A stretch of DNA of 64,000 nt from Pseudomonadota bacterium (GCA_023423975.1 JAFAEO010000004.1:248001-312000); one strand, 5' to 3'. Positions 45,201-54,449 are shown, counted from the first letter of the stretch. The notes: generated by a model from the letters alone, not told the origin. Numbers and translations: made by a program.

Positions 45201-46343
45201 ATGATCTATTGCAGATTCGACAACACGATCGACCATAAGTCCGTAGCATTCACGCAGTATCACGGTCGCATTGACGCTCATGACGCCCCAACGCTTGCCC
45301 ATGCTTTCACTGCCATTGAAGAGCAGCAAAATAAGGGAAACTGGATTGTATTAATACTTTCCTATGAGCTGGGATATTTGCTAGACACCTGTAGTTTGTC
45401 TGAACACGCTTTTCAAGGTACAGCGCAAGAACAACGCGTTCCTCTGCTTACCGCGCTTGTCTTCAATCAACGGAGAAACATTCCTCAACTTGCGCCCGTT
45501 GTGGTGGAACAGCCACTAATTTCATCTGTGGGACCAGGTATTTCCTGGAAAGACTATGAACGAGATATCCGAAAAATAAAACGCTGGCTAATGAACGGCG
45601 ATGTATACCAGATCAATCACACCTTCCCGCTTCTGGTCAGAAGCGAGCAATCACCACTGTCTATTTATCGCAACACGCTGCACAGGCATCCCACCCGATA
45701 CGCTGCCTATATCGATATGGGAGAAATGCATGTCCTCTCGTTCTCGCCTGAACTTTTTCTATACCGAAACGGCCCATGGTTGTGCTCGCGTCCCATGAAA
45801 GGCACTGCTCCCCGACACACAAATCCCGTCATGGACGAGCTTTCCCGCCATGGGCTGGCCGCCAGTCTCAAAAACCGTGCCGAAAATTGCATGATTGTGG
45901 ATTTGCTTCGTAACGATCTGGGACGTATCGCAACACCCGGCAGCGTTACCGTGGATAGGCTGTTTGAAATTGAGCGATACGAATCCATCTGGACCATGAC
46001 ATCAACGATCCGTGCGCATGTCGGCGATACCTCGCTGGCGAACATCCTGACTGCCCTGTTTCCCTGCGGCTCTGTCACGGGCGCGCCCAAAATCGCCGCT
46101 ATGAACCGCATCGGTGAGTTGGAACCTCAACCCCGGGGGCTGTACTGCGGCAGTATTGGCTGGCTGGCCCCCAATGGTGATATGCAGCTCAATGTCGCCA
46201 TCCGCACCCTCACCATAACAGGCGAGGAAGGAGTCTTCGGTGTAGGTGGGGGGATTGTCATGGACTCGGACCCTTCGGAAGAATGGCAGGAATGCCAATG
46301 GAAGGCCCGAGTTATCACAACGGATACCCAGTCATGGCAATGA
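45201..46343 (+). CDS. pabB: Aminodeoxychorismate synthase component I
   Basis: A 380-residue chorismate-binding enzyme, shorter than E. coli PabB (453) because the N-terminal domain is reduced. Motifs: MNGDVYQINHTF, SFSPELFL, RPMKGTAPRH with Lys200, MIVDLLRNDLGR, PCGSVTGAPK and SIGWLAPNGDM. Lys200 in this block marks PabB; anthranilate synthase has Ala there. It converts chorismate with ammonia or glutamine to 4-amino-4-deoxychorismate, precursor of p-aminobenzoate and some natural products. No pabA or pabC is adjacent. The first half has moderate GC and the rest approaches the genome average. Convergent with ilvB. Confidence 0.88.
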   Translation: MIYCRFDNTIDHKSVAFTQYHGRIDAHDAPTLAHAFTAIEEQQNKGNWIVLILSYELGYLLDTCSLSEHAFQGTAQEQRVPLLTALVFNQRRNIPQLAPVVVEQPLISSVGPGISWKDYERDIRKIKRWLMNGDVYQINHTFPLLVRSEQSPLSIYRNTLHRHPTRYAAYIDMGEMHVLSFSPELFLYRNGPWLCSRPMKGTAPRHTNPVMDELSRHGLAASLKNRAENCMIVDLLRNDLGRIATPGSVTVDRLFEIERYESIWTMTSTIRAHVGDTSLANILTALFPCGSVTGAPKIAAMNRIGELEPQPRGLYCGSIGWLAPNGDMQLNVAIRTLTITGEEGVFGVGGGIVMDSDPSEEWQECQWKARVITTDTQSWQ

Positions 46344-46365
46344 CTGGGGGCGGCTTAACGCCTGA

Positions 46366-48120
46366 TTATTCTTCGACGTACCACGTATCCTCAGAAAGCA
46401 TGACCTGCTGATGTCCGTAGCCAGCTGGCATCATGGGGAAGCAGTTCTCCTGCGGCTGCACTTCCACATTCAGGAAATAAGGACCGTCATAGTCAAAGCA
46501 GTCACGGATGGCATCTTCCAGCTGCAGTGGATCAGACACCGTGGCCGCCCCCCATCCAAAAGCCGTGGCCAGCGCGACAAAATCGGGAATGGAAGCGTTA
46601 TAACTATGGCTATAGCGCCCCTCGTGAATCAGTTCCTGCCACTGGCGGACCATGCCCATATGCCGGTTGTTGCACAAAATCACTTTGACCGGCGTTTCGT
46701 GCTGAATCGCGGTCGACAGTTCCTGAATATTCATGAGGACGGACGCGTCGCCGCTAATACATACCACCAGTGAATCCGGATTACCCACCTGCGCGCCAAT
46801 CGCGGCAGGCACGCCGTACCCCATGGTGCCTGCGCCGCCCGAGGTCAGCCAGCGATTGGGTTCACGAAACTTCAGGTACTGCGCGGCCCACATCTGATGC
46901 TGGCCAACGTCGGTGCTCACGATCACGTCCCGGCCTTCAATCAGGTCATTGACCGTTGCCAGCAGATGCTGCGGCAGAATCACGTCATCCGACGGCGTAA
47001 AGCCAAGACAGTTGGTGCTGCGCCATTTTTCAATGCGCGTCCACCAATCGTCGATCAGCCCAGGTTCGCGCTCCAGCGACTTGACCTCATTAAACAGTGA
47101 CTTGAGCACCGGATAGCAATCGCCTACCAATGCGACGTCAGCGCGCACCACTTTATCAATGGATGCCGGATCGATATCCAGGTGAATCTTGACTGCATGG
47201 GGACAGAAATCTGACAGACGCCCGGTAATACGATCATCAAAGCGAGCACCGATACACACGATCAGATCGGCATGATGCATGGCCAGATTGGCCTCCAGCG
47301 TGCCGTGCATGCCCAGCATACCCACGAATTGTTTGTCGTTGGCCGGAAAAGCGCCCAGCCCCATTAGCGTGAGCGTGCATGGCGCACCGGTGTAGCTGAC
47401 CAGATTGGCAAATACCTCGCAGGCGTCCGGCCCGGAATTGATCAGACCGCCACCGCCATAAAATACCGGACGCTTGGCATTGGCAATAAGCGAAGCGGCG
47501 CGCTTGATGGCAGCCTGCATCACGGAAGAGGTCATTTGACCAGCCGTATTGACGGCTGGCTCGATCACTTCGCTCTCGGGCTCCTGCGGCGCCTGCGCCA
47601 TCTGGATATCCTTGGGAAAATCAATCAGCACCGGCCCGGGGCGGCCGGCAGCCGTCATGTTATAGGCTTTGGCGGTCATGGCGGCTACGTCTTCCACCCG
47701 CTTAATCTGCGCATTCCATTTGGTGACCGGCCGGGAAATGCCCACCGCGTCGCACTCCTGGAAGGCATCGGTGCCGATGGCGCCGGTTGCCACCTGTCCG
47801 CTGATACACAGAACAGGGATCGAGTCGCATAATGCATCAAGCAATCCGGAAGTGGTATTGGCCATGCCCGGTCCGGAGGTGACCAGGACAACGCCGGGCC
47901 TGCCGGTAGAGCGTGCATACCCTTCGGCCGCATGCATGGCGGCCTGTTCGTGGCGAACCAGCACGTGATGGATGCGCGGCTCGGAATACAGCGCATCATA
48001 CAGCGGCAATACGGCGCCCCCGGGATAGCCGAAAATGGTATCGACCCCGTTTGCAATCAGGGTTTCAAGCATCAGGCGGGCACCATTGAAGGCAGGCGTA
48101 TCGTTCTGGGGTGTGTTCAT
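46366..48120 (-). CDS. ilvB: Acetolactate synthase large subunit
   Basis: A 584-residue thiamine-diphosphate enzyme that joins two pyruvates, or pyruvate and 2-oxobutyrate, in branched-chain amino acid synthesis. Glu58 in VRHEQAAMHAAEG activates the cofactor; SGPGMANTTSGLLDA, the FAD-binding middle domain and the C-terminal CISGDASVLMNIQELST with a later NNRHMGM make the ThDP and Mg motif. Biosynthetic enzymes need a regulatory subunit (ilvH/ilvN); none is adjacent, so it may pair with a distant one or be an unregulated isoform. GGA about nine bases before the ATG supports the start. Divergent from panB. Confidence 0.9.
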   Translation of the reverse strand: MNTPQNDTPAFNGARLMLETLIANGVDTIFGYPGGAVLPLYDALYSEPRIHHVLVRHEQAAMHAAEGYARSTGRPGVVLVTSGPGMANTTSGLLDALCDSIPVLCISGQVATGAIGTDAFQECDAVGISRPVTKWNAQIKRVEDVAAMTAKAYNMTAAGRPGPVLIDFPKDIQMAQAPQEPESEVIEPAVNTAGQMTSSVMQAAIKRAASLIANAKRPVFYGGGGLINSGPDACEVFANLVSYTGAPCTLTLMGLGAFPANDKQFVGMLGMHGTLEANLAMHHADLIVCIGARFDDRITGRLSDFCPHAVKIHLDIDPASIDKVVRADVALVGDCYPVLKSLFNEVKSLEREPGLIDDWWTRIEKWRSTNCLGFTPSDDVILPQHLLATVNDLIEGRDVIVSTDVGQHQMWAAQYLKFREPNRWLTSGGAGTMGYGVPAAIGAQVGNPDSLVVCISGDASVLMNIQELSTAIQHETPVKVILCNNRHMGMVRQWQELIHEGRYSHSYNASIPDFVALATAFGWGAATVSDPLQLEDAIRDCFDYDGPYFLNVEVQPQENCFPMMPAGYGHQQVMLSEDTWYVEE

Positions 48121-48274
48121 TATGCAAATCCAACTGACAGACAGGTTTTCTATAGAAGCTTAAATAATATCCTTTTTGTCATGCACTGACAGAAAACCCG
48201 CGATTACACGGTAAACTTACCCCTTCGCCATGTGGCCGCAGACGGCCAGCCGTATTTCAAGAAAGGTGCTTTAG

Positions 48275-49099
48275 ATGAGTGTGCATACCACAGCAAAACG
48301 GATTACCGTCCCGCAATTGCGGGCCTATAAAAACCAGAAAAAAATCGTCTCGCTCACATCCTATACCGCGCCCTTTGCCCGGGTGCTGGACGAGTATCTG
48401 GATATGATCCTGATCGGTGACTCCACCGCGATGGTCGGTTACAACATGGAGAACACGCTGGCCATCACGCTGGAACAAATGGCTGCCCACGCACGGGCGG
48501 TGGTGCGCTCCACGCAAAATGTCTGCGTCGTGGTAGACATGCCCTTTGGCAGCTATCAAGAGTCGCCCGAGCAGGCCTTTCGCAACGCCGCGTTCCTGCT
48601 CAAGGAATCGGGCGCCGATGCCGTCAAATATGAAGGTGGTGTGCCGCTGGCTGCCACTACACGCTTTCTGGTCGACCGCGGTATTCCCGTGCTGGCGCAC
48701 ATCGGCTTGATGCCTCAGTATCTGAACACCATGGGCGGCTTCAAAGCCCAGGGCATGTCAGATGAGGCGGCCGACATCATCTATCAGGATGCGCTGGCAC
48801 AGGAACAGGCCGGCGCCTTTGCCGTGGTGATCGAAGGCACCGCAGAACCCCTGGCACGCCGTATTACACAGGCATTGAGCATTCCTACCATCGGCATTGG
48901 CGCTTCGCCTGAATGCGATGGTCAGATCCTGGTGGCAGAAGATATTTTCAATCTGACGCCCAACCGCATTCCCAAATTCGCACGGCAGTTTTCCGACGTG
49001 CAGGCTGCCATCCGCGAAGGCGTGCAAGCCTACGCCAATGAAGTACGCGAAGGCACTTTCCCGACACTGGATCATTGTTTTGGCGTCAAGAAAAAATGA
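48275..49099 (+). CDS. panB: 3-methyl-2-oxobutanoate hydroxymethyltransferase
   Basis: A 274-residue PanB that adds a hydroxymethyl group from methylenetetrahydrofolate to 2-oxoisovalerate, the first step of pantothenate synthesis. Visible blocks are MILIGDSTAMVGYNM (metal-binding Asp), VVDMPFGSYQESPEQAF, GADAVKYEGG, HIGLMPQY and VIEGTAEPLA with the catalytic Glu. Its substrate comes from the valine pathway served by the divergent ilvB. The stop overlaps the start of the SET-domain gene by four bases. No panC follows. Confidence 0.94.
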   Translation: MSVHTTAKRITVPQLRAYKNQKKIVSLTSYTAPFARVLDEYLDMILIGDSTAMVGYNMENTLAITLEQMAAHARAVVRSTQNVCVVVDMPFGSYQESPEQAFRNAAFLLKESGADAVKYEGGVPLAATTRFLVDRGIPVLAHIGLMPQYLNTMGGFKAQGMSDEAADIIYQDALAQEQAGAFAVVIEGTAEPLARRITQALSIPTIGIGASPECDGQILVAEDIFNLTPNRIPKFARQFSDVQAAIREGVQAYANEVREGTFPTLDHCFGVKKK

Positions 49100-49605
49100 T
49101 CGAAAAAAAGAAAAATATCGCCAACCCGCCCTGGCATATCGTGCGCAAATCCACGTTACATGGCAATGGTGTTTTTGCTGCCCGCAATATACCGCAAGGC
49201 ACGCGTATCATTGAATACACGGGCAAACGCATCAGTCCCAAACAGGCCGATGATATGCATCCGGTCAATCCGGATGATCCGTTTCACACCTTCTTTTTTT
49301 CCACCAGCGGCGGCAAGATCATTGACGGCGGCAACGGTGGCAACGACTCCCGCTGGGTCAATCACAGTTGCAATCCAAATTGCGAGACGCAGGAAGGTAG
49401 CGGCGGCAAGCGGGTCTACATATACGCCATTCGCGATATTCTGAAGGGCGAAGAACTGTTTTATGATTACGGGTTGATCATGGACGGCAGAATCACCAAA
49501 ACGCTGCGCGAACAGTATAAATGCCTATGCGGCGCGCAGGCCTGCCGCGGCACCATGCTGGCTTTACCCGAGAAAAAGAAGGCGAAACGCAAAGGCACCA
49601 AGTAA
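49096..49605 (+). CDS. SET-domain protein lysine methyltransferase
   Basis: A 169-residue SET-domain protein with almost nothing else. HGNGVFAARNIPQGTRIIEY starts the fold, RWVNHSCNPNCE is the NHSCxPN active-site and SAM motif (about 87-97), EELFYDYG holds the catalytic Tyr, and the post-SET zinc motif is CLCGAQACRG with Cys143, 145 and 150. The tail is lysine-rich (PEKKKAKRKGTK). SET enzymes methylate lysines; bacterial targets are mostly unknown. Its ATG overlaps the panB stop, so the two are co-translated. Complete active-site motifs argue for a working enzyme. Confidence 0.88.
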   Translation: MIEKKKNIANPPWHIVRKSTLHGNGVFAARNIPQGTRIIEYTGKRISPKQADDMHPVNPDDPFHTFFFSTSGGKIIDGGNGGNDSRWVNHSCNPNCETQEGSGGKRVYIYAIRDILKGEELFYDYGLIMDGRITKTLREQYKCLCGAQACRGTMLALPEKKKAKRKGTK

Positions 49606-49658
49606 AGAGCCAGGCACCCGCCAGGATGACGAACCCTGTCGCGGGCCCGCCGCCCGCA

Positions 49659-50162
49659 TCATGATCCGCCTGCCTGCTGTGCCTGCATCGCCTGCAAACA
49701 CGCCAATGCATCACCGTGCACAATCTGCGTGCTGCAGGCAATCATCAAATTCAGATTCATCCCGAAATCCTCTACCGTGTAACCCTGCGCATCAACAACA
49801 TGCCCATCCTGCGACTGCACGCCGGCCTGGGCCACTAACGGTTGACTCTGTTCGGTATAGGCCCAAACGGGCTTGCCCTTGGCCACGGCATAACCCACCT
49901 CGAACACGGTTCCGGAATCGGGTTCCAGACCGCGAAAGGGATTCAAATTGGCCATGACACAATCGGCTTGCTCGATCAGTGCGATATTGGCCTGGTAAAT
50001 CCAGTCGGCCAGCGCCGTGTCGCTCAGTTGCTGTGGCGCGGCGTTGTCCAGCGGATACAACCCGACAAACCCATGACGCGCGCATAACGTTTTGAGCCAC
50101 TGGCCATAGCTGGCTGCGTCCGGCCGAAAGACGTCAAAGCCCGCAAGGTAGACTTTTTTCAT
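49659..50162 (-). CDS. Nucleoside 2-deoxyribosyltransferase family protein
   Basis: A 167-residue protein of the nucleoside 2-deoxyribosyltransferase fold. The start MKKVYLAGFDVFRPDA is the usual first strand with the substrate Asp, IEQADCVMANLNPFRG and PDSGTVFEVGYAVAKGKPVWAY follow, with Glu88 as the expected nucleophile. These enzymes swap bases between deoxynucleosides or hydrolyse modified nucleotides. Convergent with the SET-domain gene and divergent from the YdgA-like gene, so it is likely transcribed alone. Exact activity unproven. Confidence 0.85.
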   Translation of the reverse strand: MKKVYLAGFDVFRPDAASYGQWLKTLCARHGFVGLYPLDNAAPQQLSDTALADWIYQANIALIEQADCVMANLNPFRGLEPDSGTVFEVGYAVAKGKPVWAYTEQSQPLVAQAGVQSQDGHVVDAQGYTVEDFGMNLNLMIACSTQIVHGDALACLQAMQAQQAGGS

Positions 50163-50310
50163 TTACAATTCATCCACAGTTTCATTCGGGCAATTTCCCC
50201 GCAAGCCACATCTTACATTCCGCAACATTGCGCCTGCAATCGGGCAGCCGGAATATTAAACTCATTGGGGCATGCCGCAACATCATTGAATGTTGCACAT
50301 CACAAATATC

Positions 50311-51939
50311 ATGGGCAAAAAAATCACCAAGACACTGGCTGCCGTTGTGCTGCTGGTTATACTGGGCTACTTCGGTGGCACATGGTATAGCGGCACAAAA
50401 GTGGACGAACAGGTCATCCGTCGCACACAGGACATCAACGCACAACTGCGCAGCAACGGGCTGCCCGTGCAAGTGACGTCAGAGAAAAAAGATGCCGGCC
50501 TGTTCTCATCCACTTACACACTGACCCTGCGTATTGACAATGGCGGGCAGTCGCATTCGCTGGACTTTAACGTGCAGGTCGAACATGGTCCCCTGCCCCT
50601 GTCCCGGCTGCAGCAAGGAAAGCTGGAACCGGTGCGGGCGCTCAGCCACGTCACACTGATCAACAATGAAAAAACCTCGCGCCTGTTCGAACTGAGCCAG
50701 GGGCAGCCACCGCTTGATCTGTTACTGACTACCCATCTGGACGGACAGACACGCTATCGCGGACGGGTGGCGTCGCTATCATTCAATAATACGCGGGATG
50801 GTCAACTGCATTTTGATGGCATGAATTTTGAAGGCACAGTCGACGCGACCAACCAGGTAGCCCGATTTGCCGGCAACATGCCGCTAATACAGGTCACGCC
50901 GCCAAAAAATGAAAACAGTACGAGCACATTGATTTTCCGCGATCTTGACATGTCGTCGCAGTATGACGGTCGCAATACAAAGAACCCGTTATGGCGCCAG
51001 CAATCCGCATTAGCGGCATTCTCGCTTGCGAGTGACAATGCAAAACTGGAAATTGACCAGTACCAGACCGATTCGAAAGCAGACACCCAGGACAACCTGC
51101 TGGCCCTGCAGCAAACGACCGTATTGAATCGGATCCGTATCAACGGCACCGATCTTGGCAAACTACAATATGCCGTGGCCGCGTCAGGACTGGACCGCGC
51201 CGGCGCCATGCAATTTATAATGCAAGCCTGGCAGCAGTTACTCAACGCAGGCCAGGCCGGCGAGCAGGCAGCGCCACAACAGCAATCGCTGGCGTTATTG
51301 GCCAGTCTGGACCTGATGCTCTCGGGCAAGCCGGAACTCACAGTAGGGCCCATTACCTGGACCCTGCCGGAAGGCGCTGCCAATGCCACGATCAACGTGG
51401 CGCTGAACAATCCGGTCCCCCTTCTGTCCCAGTTCGGAAACGACCCCTACGCCCTGCTGCTCAATGCCCTGCGCTCGGTTCGGTTTCAGTTGCAGGCAGA
51501 CCAGGCCATGCCGCAAGGCGCCGCAGAAAGGATCAGCCAGCTCAGCCCCAGTACGCTAGCATCGCCCGAATCCGGCGCCGAACCCACGACAGCGGAAAAG
51601 CTGGACACCATTATCGATATTCTGGTCAGGAACCAGTTGCTGTACCGCAAGCAGGGCCAGCTCGGCCTGAACGTGAACATTGAAGGCGACCCGTCGCTGG
51701 CGTCCGCTGGCGCAGTAACCATGAATGGCGAGCAGTACGATCCTCTGGAGTTTGTCAACGCCGTACAGACACGAGCAGCGGCAGCCGAATTACAAATCAG
51801 ACAATTGACCCCGCCGCCTGCGCAGCAAGCCACGCCGGGGCAAGAAACCCCAGCGCAGCCGGCATCGGGTCAACAAACTCCTCAGCAACAAGCACCCCAG
51901 AACCAGACCCCCGAACCAGAAGGCCCCAGGCAAGACTGA
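50311..51939 (+). CDS. YdgA-like DUF945 family protein
   Basis: A 542-residue protein with an N-terminal membrane anchor (LAAVVLLVILGYFGGTWYSG) and a large periplasmic part. The phrases VTSEKKDAGLFSSTYTLTL, NVQVEHGPLPLSRLQ, LLLTTHLDGQTRYRG and the later LSGKPELTVGPITW are DUF945 features. The C-terminal 45 residues are Gln/Pro-rich low complexity (PAQQATPGQETPAQPASGQQ). YdgA-type proteins have no settled function. I chose the ATG at 50311 for a family-like start (MGKKITKTL); one 21 bases upstream is open, and neither has a good ribosome-binding site. Confidence 0.78.
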   Translation: MGKKITKTLAAVVLLVILGYFGGTWYSGTKVDEQVIRRTQDINAQLRSNGLPVQVTSEKKDAGLFSSTYTLTLRIDNGGQSHSLDFNVQVEHGPLPLSRLQQGKLEPVRALSHVTLINNEKTSRLFELSQGQPPLDLLLTTHLDGQTRYRGRVASLSFNNTRDGQLHFDGMNFEGTVDATNQVARFAGNMPLIQVTPPKNENSTSTLIFRDLDMSSQYDGRNTKNPLWRQQSALAAFSLASDNAKLEIDQYQTDSKADTQDNLLALQQTTVLNRIRINGTDLGKLQYAVAASGLDRAGAMQFIMQAWQQLLNAGQAGEQAAPQQQSLALLASLDLMLSGKPELTVGPITWTLPEGAANATINVALNNPVPLLSQFGNDPYALLLNALRSVRFQLQADQAMPQGAAERISQLSPSTLASPESGAEPTTAEKLDTIIDILVRNQLLYRKQGQLGLNVNIEGDPSLASAGAVTMNGEQYDPLEFVNAVQTRAAAAELQIRQLTPPPAQQATPGQETPAQPASGQQTPQQQAPQNQTPEPEGPRQD

Positions 51940-52296
51940 CACCGATTGCAGCCGTGCGAAAATGGTGCGGCAGCAAGGAGCAAAGGCGTGGCCGATGCCC
52001 TGGCTCCTGGCCGACAAGGCGCCCCGGCAACGCGCTGGGTTGCGCCGGTGAGCACACCGAGAACCGCTTGCATCTTATCTGGCAGCGCAACATGACACTT
52101 GCCATCCGGCACCTGACCGAACACAGTGCCGCGCCCTGACGTCCAGCGTACAGCCGGCCTGCACTGCAACGCGCTCTTGCCGGAAAGCGGGGCATATTTA
52201 TTTCATTTTATATTTCACGAATTTGCAGTATGCTTTGCCAGGCAGTTTCTTTCATGCGGTATTTATTCAATTACACTTGCAAGGAAATTCATTGTT

Positions 52297-52626
52297 ATGT
52301 CTGCTACTTTCGAACTCAAAAAATCCGTTGATGGCCAGTTTCATTTTTCCCTGCACGCAGCAGATGGCGCATCTGTCCTCAGAAGTGAAACCTATACGAC
52401 CCTTGCCTCGGCCAAAAACGGCATTGAGTCGGTTCGCAAGAATGCAGGATCGGACAGCCGCTACGTTTTTGAAAAATCTGCCAACGGCAAAACCTATTTC
52501 AATCTGAAAGCGGCCAACGGCCAGATCATCGGCAGCAGCCCGCTGTTTGCCGATCCCCACGGCGCCAGGCTGGCCGCCGACACGGTCAGGCACCATGCTG
52601 CCACTGCGCCCGTACACGCAGCCTGA
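52297..52626 (+). CDS. YegP-like DUF1508 protein
   Basis: A 109-residue protein made of two DUF1508 repeats: FELKKSVDGQFHFSLHAADG (about 4-23) with SAKNGIESVRKNA, and FEKSANGKTYFNLKAANGQI (about 57-76) with GARLAADTVRHHA. Each repeat is a short beta-sheet plus helix. The family is common and uncharacterised. The ATG at 52297 was chosen because AAGGA lies 11 bases ahead and the first repeat begins directly; further upstream translation is not protein-like. No operon partner. Confidence 0.88.
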   Translation: MSATFELKKSVDGQFHFSLHAADGASVLRSETYTTLASAKNGIESVRKNAGSDSRYVFEKSANGKTYFNLKAANGQIIGSSPLFADPHGARLAADTVRHHAATAPVHAA

Positions 52627-52781
52627 ATATGACAATTACCCTGCCCTTTATGGATCTTCACATGCACGTGTCCTGACTCGCTTGTGCAACAGCATTCAAT
52701 AGCGCCGTGTTGATATCGCAAGCCTGCCTGTAGCGTATGCCAGAGGGGAACCCCCTACCAAGTCGTTCATCCCGGCGCAAA

Positions 52782-54332
52782 TCAGCCCTGCTGCCAGGCG
52801 GCAAGCGCCTCCCATAAATAGGGATGGTCATAGCTGCTGACCGACAGACGCAGGTAGGTGCTGACGCGCTGATCAGGATAAAACAGGGAACCGGGCGTGG
52901 CTGGAATGTCGTGTTGATTCAGCTGGCGAGCCAGTGGCTCGGCGTCACGGGACATGTCGAGCCAGAGAAACAGCCCGGCTGCAGGAGGCTGAGTCAGCAC
53001 ATAGCCAAGATCGCCCAATCGCTCCAGCATGTGGGTGCGCGCCCAATTGATGCGTTGCCGCAGCCGTTCTATATAAGAGCGATAATGCCCGCCGTGAATG
53101 ATTTCATGAATAACACGCTCATTCAGGCTTGAAGTGGACAGGCCGGAAAGCAGCTTGAGCATGGCTATTTCATTCAGAATATTTGCAGGCCCGGCAATAT
53201 AGCCCACTCGCATCGCAGCACCCAGTGTCTTCGAATAATTGCCAAGCAGAAATGTGCGCTCGCACTGATCCAGCGTGCTGATACGCAGCGGCGGACCCGC
53301 ACTGAGTTCGCTGTAGGTATCGTCCTCGACAATCCACATGTCATATTGCTGAGCCAGCCGCAGCACATCGTGCGCGGCACGTGCACTCAAGGTGAAACCG
53401 GTAGGATTATGCACGGTACTGTTGCAGATGAACAGAACCGGCTTATGCTTGCGACAATGCGCCTCCAGTTGCGCGGTATCGGGTCCCTGCGGGGTTCGCG
53501 CCACCGTCAGAATATTCACACCGACCATACGCAAATAGGCAAACACGACAAACCAGCACGGCTCTTCAACCACCACATAATCGCCAGGCAGGACCAACTG
53601 GCGGATCAGCAGATCCACCGAGTGCGTCACACCGGTGGTCAGCAGCACCTCGCCGGCCGGCTGCACATGCAAATCATGCGCGGCCAACTGGGCCATGATC
53701 GTCTGGCGTAGCGGCGCAAACCCAAAGGGCTCTCCATACATAAGCGCAGATGGTTGCATCTTACGAGCCACCTTGCGAATGGAGCGCGCGACGATCTCGG
53801 TATCCAGCCACTCCTGCTTGAGGCCCAGATTGTTTTGCTGTGAAAACAGGCGATTCAGAATCCAGGGAACATCAATTCTGTCCTGGGACAGTGTCGGTAT
53901 GATTTCGCCGCTTTTAATGCCCCTTGCCGGCTGTCTTTTATGCTGAACGAAATAACCGGACCGGGCATTGGCGGTAATATGATTGGTCGCCACCAGGCGA
54001 TCATAGGCCTCTACAATCGTATAGCGACTGACATTCAATTCCTGCGCCAACAGCCGGACCGACGGCAGCCGACTACCCTGCCTGAATACATTCTGTTCAA
54101 TGCAGACAACAAAACGATCCACAATCTGGTCCACCAGGGTGTGTGAACCCGACCGTACCGGCTGCCAATGGGCCAGCAGCGGCGCCCCCGGAGCTTGAGA
54201 GCCCTGATCGCCCTGGGCAGCCGCGCCCTCATCGGGCACCGGCCGGGATTGATCATCGCGGCGGCCATCGCTGACAGCAGATCGGTTGAGCAGATGCGCA
54301 GGAACGGGAGGGCTGGGCTGGCTTGTCATCAA
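52782..54332 (-). CDS. MocR-type GntR regulator with aminotransferase domain
   Basis: A 516-residue fusion of a winged helix (about 64-130; SRLPSVRLLAQELNVSRYTI is the GntR helix-turn-helix) and a class I aminotransferase-like domain. The PLP-binding block has the Lys368 Schiff-base residue in LLGNYSKTLGAAMRVGY, with Asp and Tyr of the VEDDTYSEL segment. MocR proteins sense PLP or amino-group compounds and usually control a neighbouring gene; the divergent LysE exporter is the likely target. About 60 N-terminal residues are low complexity and may be dispensable; two ATGs (54332, 54329) are adjacent. Confidence 0.9.
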   Translation of the reverse strand: MMTSQPSPPVPAHLLNRSAVSDGRRDDQSRPVPDEGAAAQGDQGSQAPGAPLLAHWQPVRSGSHTLVDQIVDRFVVCIEQNVFRQGSRLPSVRLLAQELNVSRYTIVEAYDRLVATNHITANARSGYFVQHKRQPARGIKSGEIIPTLSQDRIDVPWILNRLFSQQNNLGLKQEWLDTEIVARSIRKVARKMQPSALMYGEPFGFAPLRQTIMAQLAAHDLHVQPAGEVLLTTGVTHSVDLLIRQLVLPGDYVVVEEPCWFVVFAYLRMVGVNILTVARTPQGPDTAQLEAHCRKHKPVLFICNSTVHNPTGFTLSARAAHDVLRLAQQYDMWIVEDDTYSELSAGPPLRISTLDQCERTFLLGNYSKTLGAAMRVGYIAGPANILNEIAMLKLLSGLSTSSLNERVIHEIIHGGHYRSYIERLRQRINWARTHMLERLGDLGYVLTQPPAAGLFLWLDMSRDAEPLARQLNQHDIPATPGSLFYPDQRVSTYLRLSVSSYDHPYLWEALAAWQQG

Positions 54333-54351
54333 TCTGTTCCGGTAAAAACAA

Positions 54352-54397
54352 CAGTACAGGAAGGAAAAAACAGTACATAACTGTATCGGTACTGTAC
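54352..54397. promoter_or_regulatory. Repeats likely bound by the MocR regulator
   Basis: ACAGTACA occurs at 54352-54359 and 54370-54377, 18 bases apart, and a reversed near-copy GGTACTGT lies at 54388-54395. Repeats spaced by about two helical turns in the gap between a MocR gene and its divergent target are the usual operator design. TATAGT at 54411-54416 may be the -10 box of the LysE gene. Confidence 0.55.
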
Positions 54398-54449
54398 CGG
54401 TATCTTGTCATATAGTGTCTGTTCACGCAAGACCTGTATCGAGACTCTC

